From an uncultured Prevotella sp. (GTDB taxonomy: Bacteria > Bacteroidota > Bacteroidia > Bacteroidales > Bacteroidaceae): a stretch of DNA of 5,276 nucleotides. Under the pieces are notes generated by a model. It did not search any database and was not told the DNA's origin. It saw only the letters and a program-made list of their open reading frames with translations. The translations under genes and the position numbers were made by a program. The stretch spans positions 1 to 5,276 of the forward strand of contig CAMUQM010000145.1 in assembly GCA_947095945.1 (NCBI GenBank), read 5' to 3'. Positions 4,926 through 5,276 of this stretch are shown in pieces. Positions within the stretch are counted from its first letter, which is position 1, and each line of letters opens with the position of its first letter.

Positions 4926-5276
4926 ATGAAACAGAATTTACTTATCTGCATATTAACATTACTGGTTCTATTAACGGCTTGCAAGAATCGTGGAACTGAT
5001 TTTCAACAGCAACACGAAGATAGGCAAGCAAAAGAGATGTTACAGGGTTTATGGACCAATGGTGAGAACAGTGATCCTGCCATGTTGGTTAAGGGAGACA
5101 GTATTTTCTACCCTGATTCAGCCAGTATGCCCGTACGCTTCTGGATTTATCAAGATACAATCTATTTGCAAGGTCAAAACATTCATGGCTATAAAATAGA
5201 AAAGCAGGCGGCACACCTACTGAAATTTGCCAACCAAAATGGTGATGAAGTAAAGTTGATAAAGAGTAATGATAAA
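4926..5276 (+). CDS. Lipoprotein of unknown function, 3' end beyond the window
   Basis: The ATG at 4926 opens 117 codons that run without a stop to the window edge. The N-terminus is a lipoprotein signal: MKQN, a hydrophobic core (LLICILTLLVLL), then the lipobox LTAC with Cys19 as the lipidated residue. The next residues, KNRGTDFQQQ, are charged and polar, as in a tether. From about residue 35 the sequence (EMLQGLWTNGE, LVKGDSIFYPD, VRFWIYQDTIYLQG, YKIEKQAAHLLKF) has alternating hydrophobic residues suggesting a small beta-rich domain, reminiscent of lipocalin-like lipoproteins in Bacteroidota. I cannot name the family. Whether it is kept at the inner membrane or moved to the outer membrane or surface cannot be told here. 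It lies 102 bp after rfbC on the same strand with no clear promoter of its own, so co-transcription is possible. Confidence 0.85.
   Translation, partial: MKQNLLICILTLLVLLTACKNRGTDFQQQHEDRQAKEMLQGLWTNGENSDPAMLVKGDSIFYPDSASMPVRFWIYQDTIYLQGQNIHGYKIEKQAAHLLKFANQNGDEVKLIKSNDK

Noticed and set aside
4679..4984. 101-codon minus-strand open frame over the end of rfbC
   Set aside because: It overlaps the conserved C-terminus of rfbC and the start of the lipoprotein gene, with no family resemblance.
4990..5199. 69-codon plus-strand open frame inside the last gene
   Set aside because: It is in another frame from the lipoprotein gene, which has a convincing signal peptide and lipobox and stays open to the window edge.

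Overview
The window looks like chromosome from a Bacteroidota bacterium, most likely Prevotella or a close relative. The reasons are: AT-rich intergenic DNA; no clear Shine-Dalgarno sequences; several -7 promoter boxes of the Bacteroidota form TAnnTTTG, each followed by CA; a DUF1573 secreted protein; and a protein joining paired bacterial HU-CCDC81 domains to a SPOR domain, an architecture typical of Bacteroidales. The genus is inferred from overall protein character, not from a search.

Layout, left to right. Positions 1-1400 (minus) hold the first 466 codons of aspS (aspartyl-tRNA synthetase), whose C-terminal part lies outside the window. A 290-bp divergent intergenic region carries the aspS promoter and the promoter of a small secreted DUF1573 protein (1691-2077, plus). 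That gene ends at a perfect 23-bp inverted-repeat terminator. Beyond it lies a 336-bp convergent spacer containing a degenerate array with an exact 22-bp period (2199-2308). On the minus strand follow a zinc-ribbon plus FHA protein (2414-2947) and, upstream of it, the HU-CCDC81/SPOR membrane protein (3134-4129, possibly from 4174). They are separated by a GC-rich hairpin with a UUCG tetraloop followed by a T-rich tract, which reads as a terminator or attenuator. A second divergent region with two adjacent palindromes separates the SPOR gene from rfbC (4269-4823, plus; dTDP-4-dehydrorhamnose 3,5-epimerase). Last is the start of a lipoprotein gene (4926 to the window end, plus), preceded by a leader in which one segment can pair with either of two copies of another.

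How the genes relate. aspS is translation housekeeping and rfbC makes dTDP-L-rhamnose for surface polysaccharide. The others concern the envelope or are unassigned: DUF1573 is exported, the SPOR protein probably links a cytoplasmic HU-like module to peptidoglycan, the FHA protein is a cytoplasmic binding or scaffold protein, and the last gene encodes a lipoprotein. This is not one pathway locus. The genes form short transcription units arranged divergently and convergently. I see no mobile element, CRISPR array, tRNA, rRNA or defence system. The features least explained by known genes are the 22-bp periodic array, the switch-like leader at 4861-4908, and the unusually short or absent 5' leaders suggested for the two minus-strand genes in the middle.
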